From Metopolophium dirhodum (Eukaryota > Arthropoda > Insecta > Hemiptera > Aphididae): a stretch of DNA of 64,000 nt. Below, in pieces: positions 35,036 through 47,696 of the stretch. The position numbers were made by a program, and so were the translations under genes. Location of the stretch: the NCBI RefSeq assembly GCF_019925205.1, contig NC_083560.1:2418001-2482000 (forward strand), given 5' to 3'. How positions within the stretch are numbered: the first letter of the stretch is position 1; every line of letters starts with the position of its first letter. Under the pieces are notes generated by a model. That model was not told where the DNA came from. It saw only the letters and a program-made list of their open reading frames with translations, and searched no databases.

Positions 35036-36413
35036 TCGCGCTGAACAATGACAAATACAAATGCCTATAAGCGCGACGTGTTGTCTGACCTCTACAGAAC
35101 AAACGCACACGGCGGCTCGCGAACTATGGTAACTTATTAGTCTAGGGCTTGTATTTTAAAGCATAATAAATCTCCCAAATCAATTGTTTGTTGAAGAAGA
35201 AAATACAAAATTGAATACTAGCACTTTACCCACTAAAAACAATGATCCCAACAAACAAAGTTTATTCGAACGTAGAATTGTCGACATAGGCCTAGAAACT
35301 ATACAATTACATAAATTTTATTATGATGTCATTAAAATATAATGAATATTTTATTCATGTGTAATCATTATAAAGTTGTAAATTTTGAGGTACCTACTTA
35401 TATTATAATATCATCAATATATCATTATAAACTTAGTACCTACATAATACTTTTCCCGTATACCTAATAAATTACATATTTTATAACTACCAAAAGTATA
35501 TGTGATTTTTATCTAAATACAATATACATATATGTCATCTGAAATTTGGGGAACAACTGTATACGCTACTGGCGGACACCCCCCTTGAAAAATCTTGGTC
35601 GCGCACGGTTTTTTTAAATGGTCAGACAGAACGGTTGAAGCTACGAGTTTTCGATGGTTATTGGTCAATACTGAATATCGAAAAATGCCGAGTGACTATT
35701 ATTGTTATCATTACGCGCGAAAACAATGAACGGGACTTATTTCAAGAAGACATCGCGTGACCACCAAGACCAACGTCTGACTAGTATCTATTGGATAGGT
35801 GGTGAGTAGGAATTGTTCTATGCGGGTTACTACTACTAACGATAATTTACAACTATTACAACGACAAAGCTGATTGCCGAATGTATAAGAAGTTGCCTAT
35901 TAGATGTACCTAAGTATTCAGTAGTACGGAGGCAGTGGTACCGAACTCGTGTATTAGGTGTGGCGTCTGCCACACCTATTTTAGGGGGTGGATGTACCCC
36001 CTATAATTGGTGGGTAATCGTAATCCTAAATATAAATAGGTGGGTAAAAGAATGTCGCTTTGCTGTACAGTAGGTTACAAATGGGTTACTGAAATGGATG
36101 GTGTAAAATTTGAATTTAATGATATAATACATGTATATAATATGATATTGTATAAGAAAAACGATTCTGAGCAAAAACAGTCAGCCTATTACCAAGTATA
36201 TTTTTGTTTTAAATTTTCAATCCTTAGCTATAAAATTTGAGAATTTTATACATTTTTAACTACAAAATAATAATTAAATTTTAAGTTTGATAATTTTTTC
36301 AAAATTTGGACTTTAAATGCTTATAAAAAAAATGTGACTATGTATTTTGAATATTTTTCAACAGCTATTGTAACAATATATCAAGAGTCTTTAATTACAT
36401 TTTCACCCTTTTT
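35036..36413 (+). repeat. Repeat G, copy 1 (includes a repeat A 5' part)
   Basis: It starts TCGCGCTGAACAATGACAAA and matches 58147-60420 in direct orientation. Shared marks are TTTATTCGAACGTAGAATTG, CATTACGCGCG, GAACTCGTGTATTAGGTGTG and the joined repeat A start at about 36030. Two perfect hairpins lie side by side at 35955-35978 (TAGGTGTGGC/GCCACACCTA) and 35982-36003 (AGGGGGT/ACCCCCT). The other copy has an extra 118 bp near 58216 and a LINE insertion. No coding sequence was recognised. Confidence 0.8.
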
Positions 36414-37229
36414 TATCATATCAGGACTTTTTCATTATAATCATGAAACAGAAATATAAATTAATGAAAAAACGGGTATTTTTATAAATTTTAATAAGTA
36501 CCTTCTACTGGTTTTGAACATAAACGATATTGTTTTTTTTTTTTTTGTAGATTGAAAGCTATTTTAGTCATAATATGAAGTTTTCTATTTTATGTAGGTA
36601 CTTTTTCTACTTGGTATGTCAATACTTTCGCTTGGTCAGAGAACTGGAAAATTGTATATAAGGTTGCTCATAACTCATAATTTGATCACGTGATTATACA
36701 ATTAAAAAATTATCGAAAATGCATTTCAAAGATTAGGGTTTGGAATTAAAGGCAATATAATCAGTAAAAAAAACATTTAAAATATCGAAAAAAGGATTTA
36801 ATTTATATAAAAAATTTCTTAAAAAATTAAATACTTAAACAGTGTGTACTAAAAAAGAATCACTATCATGTACTTATAGATAAATTGTCTTCGATAAAAC
36901 GTTGGTGGTTTGGGCTTAAAATATTTTTGTATATAGAAATTAATGTAATCGGAGCGGACTGACGAAAAATGTTGAAACTATAGTAAGTATATACGCATTA
37001 TGAATATATTTTAATCTATTAACAGCTGACAATGCACAGTCTTCAGAAAATCGTATCTTTTTGTACCGCTTATACGTATGTCGTGTATATAAACATAATT
37101 AAAGCATTTATCAGTAAAAACGGCAAAAAAAGGAAAAACAAAAATACGTTCATCACCTTACATATTAAATGACAAGCATTTTTATATAAAAATTATTTCT
37201 CTATTATTATTATTAAAAAAAAAGGCTTT
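36414..37229. other. AT-rich sequence, no feature recognised
   Basis: Nothing was recognised. Confidence 0.35.
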
Positions 37230-37720
37230 TGTTTTCAAATCCGAACCTCGGTAAAGATATTATTTTAAAAAGCCCTTTAAAGTTAGAATTTTGACGAAAT
37301 TCGTAAAAGTCACGAAAATTTGCATAATATTTAGATTTATAAATTCGTAAAAAATTGTTCTTTTATCTCTAAAATTTGAAATATAATACAAAATTCCTAG
37401 TTTAGATTTACCAACTATAACAAAAATAAGTGTACCGAAAATTCACTTTCATTTTTTATAAGCATTATAAGGTGACGTTTTTTAGATATAGGTTATTAAT
37501 TTCTAATAAATCTGGTAAAATTTTTTAAATATTTTGTCGTCTATTGAGCTATATTAGATACCTATAAACAGTTGATATTATCAGTTTTTTTAAATTTATT
37601 TCTACAAATGTGTAAAAAGCTTTTTAGGTTATGGAAAAAAACTTGAAAAATGTTATACAAGGTTCCTCATAAGTTGTTTTAATTGCAACGGTGATAAAAA
37701 TATTAAAGATATATAGGCAT
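37230..37720 (-). repeat. Repeat A, old diverged reverse copy
   Basis: The order of blocks (CCTTTAAAGT, TTTTGACGAAAT, TCACGAAAATTTGCATAATA, ATAAATTCGTAAAAA) follows 51055-51260, with many substitutions. The similarity is by eye. Confidence 0.5.
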
Positions 37721-37852
37721 TTTTTTTTTAATGTGTGTTGTTTACAAAGGTATATTATACATATTTTTATATAATTACCTGTAATTTTAATTTAGCAATA
37801 TTTTTGAACTCCTGGGCTCCAACACGAGTTCTCTCAGTGGGGCTCAGCATTC

Positions 37853-37883
<31 letters not shown>

Positions 37884-38490
37884 TGAAATGAAATGAAATA
37901 AATAAAAAAATATATATCAGCATGGTAATATCAGTCTACCCACAGGTACTGATCACCAGTTAATTTAAATTCGAGTAGTTTGGTATTTATGAACTCATCT
38001 AAATTCGACACGCTTATGTAAGTACAATAAAAGATATCAAAAAATATAATATTATTTAATAATCTATTAAACTAATTATTAATTTAATAGATTGATTAAT
38101 AATTCAGTCTAATAAATCATCCTATGATTTGTGATTGAAATGTTTTGGAGAATCATGATAACAAATTGTCTATTAATGTTTATTCAGATTTTTACAAAAT
38201 TAATGTTGTTGTCATTTTATACGATCCGTCAATGTTCAAGTGCAGATTTTGGTACCATTCTTCTCGAATCAACAATATAATTTTATTTGCTTACACATTT
38301 TGGCATAAGTATTTGTACCTAATATACTGTTAGTACCAAAAATAAAAAGTATGTTAATGCAGTTATAATATTTTATTTAATTGTAGGTAACCATTTTTAA
38401 ACATTCACAGATTTTTTATCCCTATGGCCATGGCCTATAGTGTCTGTTGACTCCTGAAAAAAACCTGACTAAAAACCTGTACAGTTAATA
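37721..38490. repeat. (ATGT)n microsatellite in AT-rich sequence
   Basis: About eight units of ATGT at 37855-37885, then three AAATG units. The rest to 38490 holds nothing recognised. Confidence 0.7.
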
Positions 38491-39819
38491 TATATATACA
38501 GGGTGATTTTTTAAGCATGCTCACCCAATTTTTATGCTTAAATTATGCATATATTCAAATTTTGATTTTTAGAATTTTAGGTGTCATTAAAGACGATAAT
38601 TTCGATTACTTAGATTTTTCCCAACATTTAAGGAGTATCCTGTGGCGATACCAACTTTTGTTTTTCAAATGACAACCTATATGTTTTAAATCAAAATGTG
38701 ATTCAGATTAATTTTCTGAAAACTTTGACGTATCGTAATCGAAATTTGAACGAAAACTTCCGGAGTTATTCTATTGGAAATATAATTCCTTATTAAGGAA
38801 TAAGGATAATAGTCTATTAAATACTATAATACATTGTAAATGGATACGAGCTCGATAATTTATTATAATTCGGTATGCAGTATAAAATATTTGTTAATAA
38901 GTTAATAATGGTTAAAAATTAATATTGGCCCTGACAATTTTCAAAACAAAAGGAAATATAAATTAATATCCTTTTTATTTTATCGATGTTGTCTTATAGC
39001 CTATGGACATCATTAATTTGTATACAATATAGGTACCCACCTATAATAAAATACTGAACAAAGCGCAAATTAATTAGCACATATGTACATGATTCCACAG
39101 TTCAAATATTATGTAATAATCAATTATTAAGACATACTATAATGGAAATAAACATTGCTACTACACATATTATATCCATATTTATACACGTTCGGTTAGT
39201 TGCTTCCAGATTACGCACGTGCTATAACTTAAAGATAAGAAATAAAATATAATTACAATTTGATAAGAGCTATGGACTATGATAGAGAGAATTTATAACG
39301 ATGTGGTGGAGGGGGACGGAAATCAATTGCCTCGGTACCATATTCTAGCCTTCCATATTCATGTCCGACATGTTGAGAATTTAGGCGTGCAGCCACGTAC
39401 CGGGAAATGTCCTCTTTTTCTTTATATCATATAGCACTGTTCATTCGTTGTAGTTCAAGGTTTATAGATAATAAATAAACCTAGGCAGTAGGTTGTTATA
39501 TTGTTCTATGGTTGTTTTTGACGAGGCAATCGAGGCATAGATAATATTATCTATGAATCGCGGCAGCTCGGAGGATTGTGTTATCACTACGTGTTATCAC
39601 AATAAAAGTTACTTGTATATATTTTCATGTAATTTCACGTACTTTTAGTTTTATACTTTGACATATTTTATTTTAATTATTATTTGTTGAAACACAATTC
39701 AAATGTGAATACTGTCCATATGCTACCAACTCCAATTATTGTAATTATTACAATGTGCACGTATTTCACACGTATTTCACACGTATTTTACATTGGCACG
39801 ATTTTTTCTTTATAAGCCT
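38491..39819. other. AT-rich sequence with a possible transposon end
   Basis: CAGGGTGATTTTTTAAGCAT at about 38500, preceded by TA and followed by GCTCACCC, looks like a terminus of a TA-targeting MITE; no partner end was found. The remaining 1.2 kb shows nothing I can name. Confidence 0.3.
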
Positions 39820-40080
39820 TTAAAATTTGAATTTTGACAAAATTTATCAAAATCTCGAAAATGATCAACCATTGTACTTAAAAAAATATTAAATGTTCAG
39901 TTTTTATAACTAAAGATTGAACATTTAAAACAAAGATTCTCATAACTAGTTCATACTGTAACCAAAAAATCTATAAATATATAAACACAGTTATTCTTTA
40001 CAGACATTTTATATAAAAATTTGGTCAAAATTACATATTCAAACCAAGAACAATGATTTTAGCTATTTTGTTGACTCCTG
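39820..40080 (-). repeat. Repeat A, diverged reverse fragment
   Basis: CTTTATAAGCCTTTAAAATT, TTTTGACAAAATTTATCAAA and the TGTAACCAAAAAATCTATAA tract relate it to 32690-32890 and 51600-51720. Confidence 0.5.
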
Positions 40081-40544
40081 AAAAAAACCGTACTAAAAAC
40101 CTGACTAAAAACCTGTACAGTTTATATATATATATATATACAGTTATATGGTTCTGACAAGTATTAGTGCTGCTACCAACTCGAATACAATTTATGATAA
40201 TCTCTCCTAAGTCCTATTTATACCCATGTATAAAAAATTTCTAGCTATAAATGATAAATGTGCATGTAAATATAACAGTGTTAGAGATACGAAAGGCTAA
40301 AACAAATGCATATTGTACTAAGGTATTAGGGCTATATTCACTATCCTAGAAAATATTTCTCAGAGTGCACCCATAATACTATTATATCATATAATATGCG
40401 AGGCATCTGTTCAAACTTCCTTTCTTAGTGACAAGAGTAAAAGATTTGACACTTAGTGCATTTTATTTAGTTCCAGAAATTGTCAGTGTCAATTTAGAAC
40501 CTTTTGAGTTGCGTCGTTATGATGACAACAAAAACACCTAACTG
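40081..40544. other. AT-rich sequence, no feature recognised
   Basis: A TA dinucleotide run lies at about 40124-40140. Nothing else. Confidence 0.35.
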
Positions 40545-40737
40545 TAGCAGAAAAAATGATACTGTCACAGATAAATTTGGTACAGGGAGAACTGAATCCA
40601 CCGATTTAATAAATAATAGAGATACGGTACTTAAACTTTGGAAATCCGATGGTAATAAATTGAAAACTATAAAACGTCGTAAAACCAAATCAACTTATAA
40701 TATCAATGATGTGGTGTACGAATGGTTTTGCAAATTA
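40545..40737 (+). pseudogene. Tigger/pogo transposase N-terminal fragment
   Basis: The frame reads DKFGTGRTESTDLINNRDTV then LKLWKSDGNKLKTIKRRKTK and NINDVVYEWFCK. This follows the Tigger/pogo order: end of the first HTH (x-F-G-x-G-R-T-x), linker with a basic R-R-K stretch, and the start of the second HTH (V-x-E-W-F). After YEWFCK the sequence turns into hydrophobic AT-rich background, so only about 65 residues remain. No TIRs were seen around it. It differs from both other Tigger copies in the window and belongs to a third lineage. Confidence 0.7.
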
Positions 40738-41483
40738 TTGTTTATATATTTGATATTTTTTCATACACTCTATATAGTGGTCATCTGGAAGTATTGCACT
40801 TCTTTATTTCCGATCCCTTCAGTGACTTTACATTGAAATTTTATTGTAAAATATAAGAATATTAATTTTTCTTCTAAATTTGAATTTACAATCGTTGTAC
40901 ATGCAGATAAGAAAGCGTATACTTAACACGAGATCGTAATCATGAGAAGTAAACTGTGTTATAATACAGCGGCGTATTTAAGAATTGTTGTAGGGAAGGG
41001 ATGACCCATTGAATTAGTTATTAATTTTACTGCATCACAATTATAACACATTGATTATTATTAATTAGATAGAAAAAAAAATTTCAATTTAATTTACATT
41101 GAAAAAATATTCTTTGAGTTTAGTCTTTTTAATAATTACCATCTTACTATCACCAATGTCCAATAATGCATTTATTACAAAAATAATAGTATCATAAATA
41201 TTTATTTTTACTATAATAATTATTTATTAGAACATCCAACAATATAAATTATAACTGTTCACTTGATAAATTAAAAATACTAAGTTCGGACTTTCGAGCG
41301 TACCGAAAAAAAATTTTTTAGGTTACATACATATTTTATTAGTGCGTATACCCATAAATATATTACCCAATACAACGCTGTGACTACTTTAGTGATATTT
41401 TTTCCAAAACGTATTAGGTACATCAACATTTCAAAAACAATAAAAAAAATATTTTAATTTTTAAAAATAATATACATACATAT
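40738..41483. other. AT-rich sequence, no feature recognised
   Basis: Nothing was recognised. Confidence 0.35.
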
Positions 41484-41566
41484 ACAGTGGAAAAGTACTT
41501 CACCGTACGAACAAAATGCAGAGCTAAATAAACGTACAACTTTTTTATTCCACTCTGTATGACTAG
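41484..41566. mobile_element. 83-bp mini foldback element
   Basis: TACAGTGGAAAAGTACTTCA on the left pairs imperfectly with the complement of the right end (TACAGAGTGGAATAAAAAAG). CGTACGA/CGTAC continues the pairing. TACAG with a TA target recalls Tc1/mariner-derived MITEs; assignment is tentative. Confidence 0.45.
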
Positions 41567-42714
41567 ATATACATTATACCTACATATACCTAATAATATT
41601 GCGGTTACCTATGGTATAGGTATTAATATTAACTGAAAATCAGTGATCGGTTGAACGATTTGTTGCAAATGTGCATAAAAATAATATTAAAGTTCTAGTT
41701 TCTTCAGAAATAGTTTCCCCATTAAATAAATTTCTGAAAAAAGACCAAGTAACTAAATTGTATTTATAATACATGAAATAATGTACAAATATTTTATGAG
41801 TTTTGAGATAGGTATTTAACACTTTTAAGTTTTAACATATAGATATATTTTTTTTATTATCATTATTTACCTCCCCCCCACGTCTCTCTATGTAGATTTA
41901 TTCTAGAACATTTTTTTGACTTGGGAGGCCCCAAAAAAAATTTGCACTTGGCCCTAATTTTATTAAATCAGGCCCTGACGTTGAAAACGAGAATAATAAG
42001 ACTAACACACCGTAATAAAATGGCACTTAATAAATTGTGCAGAATTATAAAGCATTGAAGCGCTATGATGTTGTCACAACGGCAGCAAACGGCAGGACGC
42101 GATACGGCGCATGGTCTGCTCAACTCGATGGTATGAAAAAGACAAAGTTTGTCGTCGCTGGCGACTTAGCCCATCTCGCGGGATGTCTCACGGACAGGTT
42201 GACGTACATCGTAATACGACGTATATATGAATAATAAGAGGCAGCAAGTTAAAACAATAAAATTATAAGAAACAATGTTTTGCCTTTTTCACTATACACT
42301 CGCGTATTATTTTACGTCAGTGCTTTTCGTCTACTAAAATGTACTTAACAAATACGTATATATCGTATCATATAAATATATAATAATTTCTAACAATCAT
42401 AAAAATATCAATAAAGGTATAATAAATGATAATAACATGAGTATTGCGATAAAGCATAATGTAATATGGTCGTAACTCATTATTTATTTATCAGACGCCT
42501 CTAAAATTACGCGTTTTGGTAAAATCGTTGCTTTGCACTAAGTATAGGCTATTGTTATAAATACTATTTTCATTTTATCCTTATTATTTGAATAATATAT
42601 CATATTTATTATATATTATATTCCAATATTATACAATTTCATATATAATTCAATAATTGTAAAAATCAGAAATTGTTAATTGTTTCAATCGGTTTTTACT
42701 ATTTTACTTTATTT
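41567..42714. other. No gene recognised
   Basis: A 65-codon frame at 42037-42234 (with KTKFVVAGDLAHLAGCL) lies in a GC-richer patch but matches no family I know. Otherwise AT-rich. Confidence 0.35.
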
Positions 42715-43008
42715 TAGATTCTGAGCGGAGCGATGAATGTATTGATTTTACAATGATGTATGTTTTTTTTTTTTTTTAGTGTCTGTGTACACAAAACGTT
42801 GTCAAAATAATGCTTTGATTTTCAACTCCAGTATCTTGTTTGATGAGAAAGTGAATCTACTTGGTACATTGATCATAATTTGAAAATCCCATTAATTTTT
42901 AAAAGCGCCGAGAAAAACAAAAAAAATTAAGAAAAATCAGGAAATTTTCGGCAAAATCGATTTTGGTTGTTGGTGTAACTTTAAAACAAATCACTGCGAT
43001 ATATGAAA
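42715..43008 (-). repeat. Repeat A, reverse 3' part
   Basis: It starts TTTTAGATTCTGAGCGGAGC and continues as at 50497 through CGATTTTGGTTGTTGGTGTA. It breaks at ATGAAA, where TTAGGTTAGGTTAGG (43009-43023) joins it to repeat B copy 2. Confidence 0.75.
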
Positions 43009-44312
43009 TTAGGTTAGGTTAGGTGATATATTTACATTTACCCCAGATCACTCTACCAATAACGTGTTATTGAAAGAAAAGCTTCAAGTTTTTTTTTTGG
43101 TGGCTAAGGAGAACGAAGCAAAAGTATTTTTCATACGTTTTAGACAAATAAGTGGTGGTAATAATTACACATACTTTGGACACACAATACTATTTCAATT
43201 TTTAACATATCAATAAATTCTTTGAAAACAGATTTTTTAGGAAGTCGATTTTAAATTTTAAATTTCAAAGCACCTTGAATTTAAGAATATTTTTTCAAAA
43301 ATTCCATGAAACAATTGCGTTACTTTTTTATTTATTTTGAGAACATCTGATTTTAAATCAAAAAGCGATTCCTTAAGAGCATAGTCTAGAAGTTTATAAT
43401 GTATTACATCAACCATTTTTTTTCGAAATTACAATCAAACTTTAGGATGCGTGATTTAATTACTACCCCTATTAGTAGTTTTTATATAGTTGTGCAAACA
43501 AAAATATAATATTTCATTTTTCTCAATGTATTGACTCGTGCGTGCATGAATGAGATGCGGTGTTACAGTGATTCTCTGTAACACACAATAATGTTAATTT
43601 ACTGTTCACATATTGACATAGCCCAAATGTACATGTCATATGAGTTGCCTAAATATTACTCCTTAAAACGTGTTAGGCCCCATTACCTAAAAGTAGTGAT
43701 TTTTTTGCGAAATTGACAATGTAATTTTTTTAATTGTAAGCCTTCCTACGTTACTAATTTGTATATTTCAAGATTATAATATTCATACTCGTCGTACCAA
43801 GGGTACATATAATTTACTTAATTTTACTGATTTTTTAAAATTTATTTTTTTGTATTTCTTAAACGTACGATCTGAATTTGTCACAAATATACATATCATA
43901 ATACATTTTTACACAATTCGGCTTTTGATTGGGTTTCACCTGTGTTTTCCGCGTGTGTGTGGGAGTGTTTGCTTTAACTACTTAACCACCTGTTCCGACG
44001 AACCACTGCCTAATTGAGACGTCTCACTCGGTTTTTGGTAGACAGCACGAACTAAGATATAGAACACTGGACACGAGGTTAGCTGATAATGTTTCCCTAA
44101 AAATGTAAGATCGTGATAAACGACTAACACTAAGCATATACTTAACGGCCGTCGAAAAATCCTTTGGCGCGCTATAGGTAGGACGCCGTCTGGCTTTACT
44201 CTTGACTTCCGAAAAATGTATATTTAAATAAGTTCCAAAAACTGTAAATTATTATGTTTATCATGTATTAAATCATATTAAAGACTAGTATTAGGGTGTA
44301 CGAAATTCATAA

Positions 44313-46582
44313 CGATGGCGTAGTGCACACATGTTGTAAGTGACATTTTCGTAATTATTCAGGAGAACGATTTTAAAGTTTGAACTGCTATAACAATTCA
44401 ATAATGTAACTAACTAAAATGAACTTTTTGTTATATTTTCCTTAACATATAATGAGTAATGAAGATTAAAAATTATTGTTCTACTATGAACAAATCTTTT
44501 AAAAAAAAAAATTTAAAAAAACCTGCACTTACAACATTTGTATTCTTAAAAAAAAATATATATATATTGTACTTAACATATTTGCACACAATGCTTCTAA
44601 TTTCAATAAAGAACAACAATTACTTGAATAACGTTATAATCGTTATAACTGATTTATATTGTACAAAAAATTAAATTGAACATTTATAAAATATATATTA
44701 AATTATAAGAAAAACAATCACAACTTTTTACTCTGTATATTTTAAATGAAATACAACTTATTTAAATAAAAATTATAAAATAAAGTAGTAATTTTCTTTT
44801 AATAATATAATTACTTTTCCTTAATAATATAATTATTATTATTTAGTAAAATAATAAAAATAATAATTCAATTGAAAACAAAATAAAACTCAACATTTTT
44901 AAATAGGTATATTTAAAAAAATATATAAAAAAAACTCAACTTAATTTATGACAGCGTAACTTCTTGTTAACTTTTTAAAATATAATAATATTATTTAATA
45001 AAAAAAATAGATAGTATGAACTTTAGTCAGTATCCTCGTCATCTGAGTGAGCTTCTGGTTGACATTGTTTTGTGGTTGGTAACTCATGATAGAAATATTT
45101 AGGAACTATTTTAGTTGCTAACAGATATTCTAAGTTTTTTTTTTTTGCTTCACTTATAGGTATTTTTTCTGCATATTTAGAACTCAAAATAATAGTATTA
45201 CATTGTTTTTTTCTACCCCTGCATCTTTGTTTAGATATTGTGTCCAATTTTTTTAACTCTGTTGCATCTAGGTCATATTTGTATTGCATTATGTAAGGTT
45301 CAGTCTTTTGGAATCTGATCCATTTTATTTTTAACCAGTTCACTTTATCATTTTCAGTGTTAATTGTTGTATTTTTTAGCATATCTTTAACTAATTTTTC
45401 TAAGTCATAAAATTCATCATAATGGATATTCTTCACTTTATATGGACTTGGCTTAATTCTGGCTGTTGAGAATAATAAAGCCCATTCTTGTGTAGTATAA
45501 ATTTTTTTATGTTTCCTACATCTTTCAATCGTGGCATGCATGGAGTCAGCTTCAAGGTAAGAATGCCCGGATTCCATGTACTTGACATCAATTGTTTCCA
45601 AATTTTGCAAATGATTTATAGCAAATAACATAGCTGCAACAATATTTTTGTTGCGGTTTTGGCCTCCACATGTGTCAGAGTATGTTGTAACATGTGACAC
45701 CGATTCTGGTAACTGTGTTAAATATTTAATCAAACATGATCCTACTTCTGCACTACCCTTCTTTCCGTTACACTCATCCCAAACATAGCAGTAGCCAGTA
45801 TTTTCAAAAGAATCAAAAATTGTAAAGTTTTAAACGTTTAACTTCCTTCTGTAATACAATTGATTATCTCCAGTAAAAGGCAGGCTTAATATGGCTTGAA
45901 GATCAAAACTTATTGTTCTAAATGTAAGTCCATTGTCTAGAGCCGATTTTAACTTATCATTAGATTTCATTTCCATTGAAATTTTTTCCCTATGCTTGTG
46001 CTGGTCCCAATTAGTTTTAATTTCGATTTTATCAGTGGCAGCATGGTAGGCATTGCACTGAAAACATTGGTCTTTTTTGGGTTTAAAAAATGACAATTGA
46101 GGTTCGAATGAGTCAAATATTTGTGACATTATAACGAATTTCATGACATTATAAAAGAAGTTCGATACTATGGGTTACGTTAGTAAATACATTAATAAAT
46201 CAACAGCAATATCTATAAATAGTTAATGATAAGACAAGATAACTGTATTAATATCCAATAGCACTGACTGTCTGTCTATCTTAATAATATTAAATGAGAT
46301 TAAAAACAGTGCAGACATCACTTACAACATTTCTACATAAAACAAGTAACCAAAATTATCAATTACAAATATCATAAAATCACTTGCAACAATTGTGATT
46401 TCATTAATTTAGATCACGTGCACTTACAACAAACGTCACCGACCTTTAGCAGACTAAATAATATGTACTATACACTTACAACATTTGTACACAACATGCA
46501 AAGAGTTGTTAACAAGACAACCATGCAAATAACTCATTTTTCCAAAATTTTGCACTTACAACATGTGTGCACTATGCCATCG
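44313..46582 (-). mobile_element. DNA transposon with 30-bp TIRs and 4-bp ATAA TSD (Sola-like?)
   Basis: The ends start CGATGGCGTAGTGCACACAT on the left and CGATGGCATAGTGCACACAT on the complement of the right, and the TIR runs 30 bp with one mismatch. ATAA lies at 44309-44312 and 46583-46586, and repeat B copy 1 (about 9090) has the site once, so the 4-bp duplication is solid. CACTTACAACA-type words recur inside the right end at 46319, 46381, 46421, 46473 and 46553, and at 44526 on the left, as likely transposase-binding sites. A 4-bp TSD fits the Sola superfamily; the name is tentative. Confidence 0.85.
45023..46144 (-). pseudogene. DDE-type transposase of the 4-bp-TSD transposon, N-terminally truncated
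   Basis: From the ATG at 46144 the minus strand encodes IFDSFEPQLSFFKPKKDQCF then QCNAY (a C-x-x-C site), then a stop TAA at 45830-45832. It resumes in the same frame with YCYVWDECNGKKGSAEVGSC, THVTTYSD-like YSDTCGGQNRNKN, and MESGHSYLEADSMHATIERC. Asp in YSDTC and Glu/Asp in the E-A-D-S-M-H block are candidate catalytic residues. I recognise this as a transposase family common in insect and cnidarian genomes (G-G-Q-N-x-N and G-H-S-x-x-x-x-D-S-x-H-A-x-I-E), but I cannot name it with certainty. Apart from the one stop, about 370 codons are open. The first part of a full transposase, upstream of 46144, is missing. Confidence 0.7.
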
Positions 46583-46719
46583 ATAATGAGTTTCTACATT
46601 ATTTAAAACCTTCACTATATTATTGTAATAGCCAATAATCAATATTATGTTTATATTAGTATATTGATTAATTTTATATTATCATTATTTCAGTAACACG
46701 GGCATAAACCATACCTACT

Positions 46720-46869
46720 ATCAGTCATACTTATTTGTGCGTTTTATCAAACTACTGACAACAAATAAATGAATGAGAATGAATATAATAGATAAGTACA
46801 ACATTCATCCCGGTACTGAAGTGCATGGTGCAGAATATCAAAATCAAGGTATATAAATGTTAAAAAGTT
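46720..46869. mobile_element. 150-bp insertion with 8-bp repeat flanks
   Basis: Absent from repeat B copy 1, which reads straight through CATACCTACTTAGTTAGG. TACCTACT is present on both sides here (46712-46719 and 46870-46877). No terminal inverted repeats, poly-A or coding sequence was seen. It could be a short non-autonomous element or a deletion in the other copy. Confidence 0.55.
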
Positions 46870-46968
46870 TACCTACTTAGTTAGGTAGAATTAAAAGATT
46901 TAAATGTATTTATTCAGTGATATTATTTAAATTACATCATTGATATTATCGAATTCATTTATAATGGT

Positions 46969-47696
46969 ATTCAAGGGACCTAGAGAATCAGATCGTTACT
47001 TCCAAACTTCATGACATTGGTATTTCCAGAACACAAAAAAAAAAATTAAATTGGTACAAATTTTTTTATACTACATAGATATTTATTATTATGTTTTAAA
47101 CCATGTTACACGCATGTTTTATTAGTACCTAGTACTTTATATTAGTTATTATATTGTTATGTTTGAGATTTTTGTTTGAAAAATAATCAGTTATCAGCTT
47201 AAGTGCTTTGAATATAATTGAAACACTAAGATATTTTAACAAAATTCGCAATATTTTTTAATATAGGGGGGTACTAGTGGCAGAGGCCCCCTTCCAAGCG
47301 GTATTTCTAAAGAATTGTATACTTGTAAAAACAAAATTACAAATAAAAAATTATTACAATACCTATAATTACAGACGCCAATTTTTTGGTTTGACCCAAA
47401 AAAACGATTTTTGGTTGGGTAGTCGAAAATTTTGGATTTGAAATGTCTAGATATTACCTTAGATACTCTAGTTTTTTCTAAACCCCTCAACCCACTTTTG
47501 TTTAAATTTTAAAGACAGATTTGACTGAGGCCTCCCCCCCCCCCCAAAAAAAAAACACACACATAGCGCAGCGCCGAATAATAGCAGTTTAAATGCTAAA
47601 ATATCGGAAACAATTAACAATTATTTAGGTGTCCCACTTTTTGTAGTATTGTTGTAAACACTTAATGATATTTTGACCGAACTAGTTTAGTAAAAA
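46969..47696. other. No gene recognised; homopolymer junction
   Basis: Mixed AT-rich sequence. A C-run followed by an A-run and CACACA lies at 47537-47567. Nothing else was recognised. Confidence 0.35.

Larger units (their letters stand above)
43024..46968 (+). repeat. Repeat B, copy 2, interrupted by two insertions
   Basis: Direct counterpart of 7841-9293. It contains an extra 115-bp segment at 43095-43240, a 2.27-kb DNA transposon at 44313-46582 and a 150-bp insertion at 46720-46869. Unlike copy 1 it continues past CATCATTGATA into TTATCGAATTC, giving the uninterrupted target of Tigger copy 1. Confidence 0.8.

Noticed and set aside
42037..42234. 65-codon frame as a small gene
   Set aside because: No recognisable domain and no start context or neighbours that support coding; probably a chance frame in a GC-richer patch.
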